NCBI GenBank assembly: GCA_963978265.1
Contig: CAXBQV010000036.1
Span: forward strand, 1-14,955
Length of the DNA stretch: 14,955 nucleotides
DNA from: JAKALQ01 sp963978265
GTDB lineage: Bacteria > Actinomycetota > Actinomycetes > S36-B12 > UBA5976
Direction: 5' to 3'
Shown in pieces: positions 14,076 through 14,955 of the stretch (position 1 is its first letter; each line of letters opens with the position of its first letter). Under the pieces are notes generated by a model, which did no database searches, was not told the origin of the DNA, and saw only the letters and a program-made list of their open reading frames with translations. The translations under genes were made by a program, and so were the position numbers.

Positions 14076-14315
14076 CTAGTCGACATCTTCCTTGCGGGAA
14101 TCCGCATCGATGCGCGCATTGATCGCCTTGAAGAATCCACCGAGTGACTCACCCATGGCATCGCGTTGCCGATCGAGCACGAACAGACTGACGATGCCGC
14201 TCGCGAGAAACGCAACAATTGCGAGCACGAGCCCGCGGAGACCGATGAGATAGCAGATGCCCCCAATGAGCAGCAGCATCGCCAGCCGCAGCGTGGTGTA
14301 GCGAATGAATGCCAT
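14076..14315 (-). CDS. Small membrane protein, DUF4229-like
   Basis: This 79-residue protein begins MAFIRYTTLRLAMLLLIGG and has two hydrophobic segments, at about residues 8-23 and 26-47. A charged tail RQRDAMGESLGGFFKAINAR follows. The pattern matches the actinobacterial DUF4229 family, which often sits between menA and cytochrome c assembly genes; its function is unknown. The start at 14315 was chosen because the ATG overlaps the stop of the upstream gene (TGATG), and the 18 extra codons of the longer frame are polar and overlap that gene. It is the last gene of the ccsB group on this strand. Confidence 0.75.
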   Translation of the reverse strand: MAFIRYTTLRLAMLLLIGGICYLIGLRGLVLAIVAFLASGIVSLFVLDRQRDAMGESLGGFFKAINARIDADSRKEDVD

Positions 14316-14599
14316 CAGTTGTCCGTTCCGTTCATGCGGTTGCGCCAGTCGCGCAACTTGCGCTTCCACACCTCGTCGTCGAGTTTACGAAGGAAGCGAG
14401 GGTCGTCGTCGGGTGCCATCGAGCGCCGCTGCCGACGCCCGAAGAAGAACCACAACAACGTGCCCACACCTGGCAACAGGATCGTGAGCAGTACCCATGC
14501 ATATCGCGGCAGCACATTCGGTGTTCGCGTCATGACGGCTTCGACCACCGCGTAGAGGTAGATGAAGAACAGGACGAGGAAGAACACGACGCGCAGCAT
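14315..14599 (-). CDS. Small membrane protein with PLDc_N-like domain
   Basis: The protein has 94 residues. It starts MLRVVFFLVLFFIYLYAVVE (first helix about 3-20), then VLPRYAWVLLTILLPGVG and LLWFFFGRRQRR (second helix about 32-52). The two helices with a P-x-x-AW start and PGVG turn, ending in a basic cluster, are the phospholipase D-nuclease N-terminal (PLDc_N) pattern. No catalytic HKD motif is present, so it is not a phospholipase. The tail is charged (RFLRKLDDEVWKRKLRDWRN) and probably cytoplasmic. The ATG shares one base with the ccsB TAA (TAATG), with GGGGA 5-6 nt upstream. The role is unknown; the neighbours suggest a link to membrane or cytochrome assembly, by context only. Confidence 0.78.
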   Translation of the reverse strand: MLRVVFFLVLFFIYLYAVVEAVMTRTPNVLPRYAWVLLTILLPGVGTLLWFFFGRRQRRSMAPDDDPRFLRKLDDEVWKRKLRDWRNRMNGTDN

Positions 14600-14955
14600 T
14601 ACTTCCCCGAATACGTATGGAGGCCTGCGAACAACAGGTTCACGAGCACGAAGTTGAAGAGGAAGGTGCCGTACGCGATGAGCGCGAGCGTGCCGGATTT
14701 CACGCCCTTCCAGCCGGCCGTGGCACGAGCGTGCAGATACGCCGCGTAGCAGACCCAAGTGATGAACGACCAGGTCTCCTTCGGATCCCATCCCCAGTAC
14801 CGGGACCACGCATGACGCGCCCAGATGGCACCGGCGATGACCGTGAAAGTCCAAAGCGGGAAGGCGAATGCATGGACGCGGTAAGCGAAGGCGTCGAGCG
14901 CCTTCGCATTCGGAACACGGCGAGCGATCTCGGCGAAGCGACCCGGCGCTTCGCC
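14599..14955 (-). CDS. ccsB: Cytochrome c biogenesis protein CcsB/ResC-type, C-terminal part (cut by window edge)
   Basis: CcsB-type proteins work with ResB (CcsA-type naming varies) to export haem and attach it to apocytochrome c in system II assembly. The last 118 residues are in the window. They include the haem-binding tryptophan-rich signature RYWGWDPKETWSFITWV, a histidine in AYRVHAFAFPLWTF upstream of it, and the final helix ending NFVLVNLLFAGLHTYSGK with another conserved-type histidine. No start codon of this gene lies in the window; the frame is open to the right edge. The TAA overlaps the next gene's ATG. Upstream, beyond the edge, resB and a CcdA/TlpA-type gene would be expected. 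Confidence 0.93.
   Translation of the reverse strand, partial: GEAPGRFAEIARRVPNAKALDAFAYRVHAFAFPLWTFTVIAGAIWARHAWSRYWGWDPKETWSFITWVCYAAYLHARATAGWKGVKSGTLALIAYGTFLFNFVLVNLLFAGLHTYSGK

Noticed and set aside
14315..14599. The PLDc_N-like protein as a phospholipase D
   Set aside because: Only the short N-terminal membrane domain is present; no HKD catalytic motif occurs in 94 residues.
1..14955. CRISPR array, tRNA/rRNA, insertion sequence, phage or defence genes
   Set aside because: I saw no repeat-spacer pattern, no tRNA-like cloverleaf, no transposase or integrase motif; all coding space is taken by respiratory genes and the acylase.

Overview
The window reads as a chromosomal stretch of a GC-rich actinobacterium. 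It carries respiratory-chain genes packed tightly on both strands. The evidence is the actinobacterial type of each gene (short MenE, DUF4229 and PLDc_N membrane proteins next to a CcsB-type cytochrome c assembly protein), GC-rich codons, and a menaquinone rather than ubiquinone pathway. I lean towards an Acidimicrobiia-like lineage, but that is inference and needs a phylogeny.

Layout. (1) 1-3758, minus strand: the 5' half of a complex I operon, nuoA-nuoB-nuoC-nuoD-nuoE-nuoF, with nuoF cut by the left edge. Junctions are stop/start overlaps or gaps of 1-3 nt. A 169-nt leader upstream of nuoA holds a striking inverted repeat. (2) 3928-4632, minus: menG (ubiE), the last menaquinone step, with codon use unlike its neighbours. 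(3) 4690-5958, plus: menF, divergent from menG. (4) 5959-11950, minus: menB-menC-menD followed 3 nt later by an exported penicillin-acylase-family Ntn hydrolase; its stop codon abuts that of menF. (5) 11991-14038, plus: menE-menA, divergent from menB across only 40 nt. (6) 14076-14955, minus: ccsB (cut by the right edge), a PLDc_N-like protein and a DUF4229-like protein, coupled to one another and convergent with menA.

Function. The genes form one theme: making menaquinone (MenF, MenD, MenC, MenE, MenB, MenA, MenG), using it in NADH dehydrogenase (Nuo), and assembling c-type cytochromes downstream (CcsB). MenH and a DHNA-CoA thioesterase are not in the window. The acylase is the only gene without an obvious place in this theme.

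No tRNA, rRNA, CRISPR array, insertion sequence, phage gene or defence system was recognised, and no gene-free stretch exceeds 300 nt. This is mostly an ordinary core-metabolism region. The points worth a second look are the acylase inside the men operon, the dyad before nuoA, the compositionally distinct menG and the symmetric promoter-like element between menB and menE. I see no convincing undescribed system.
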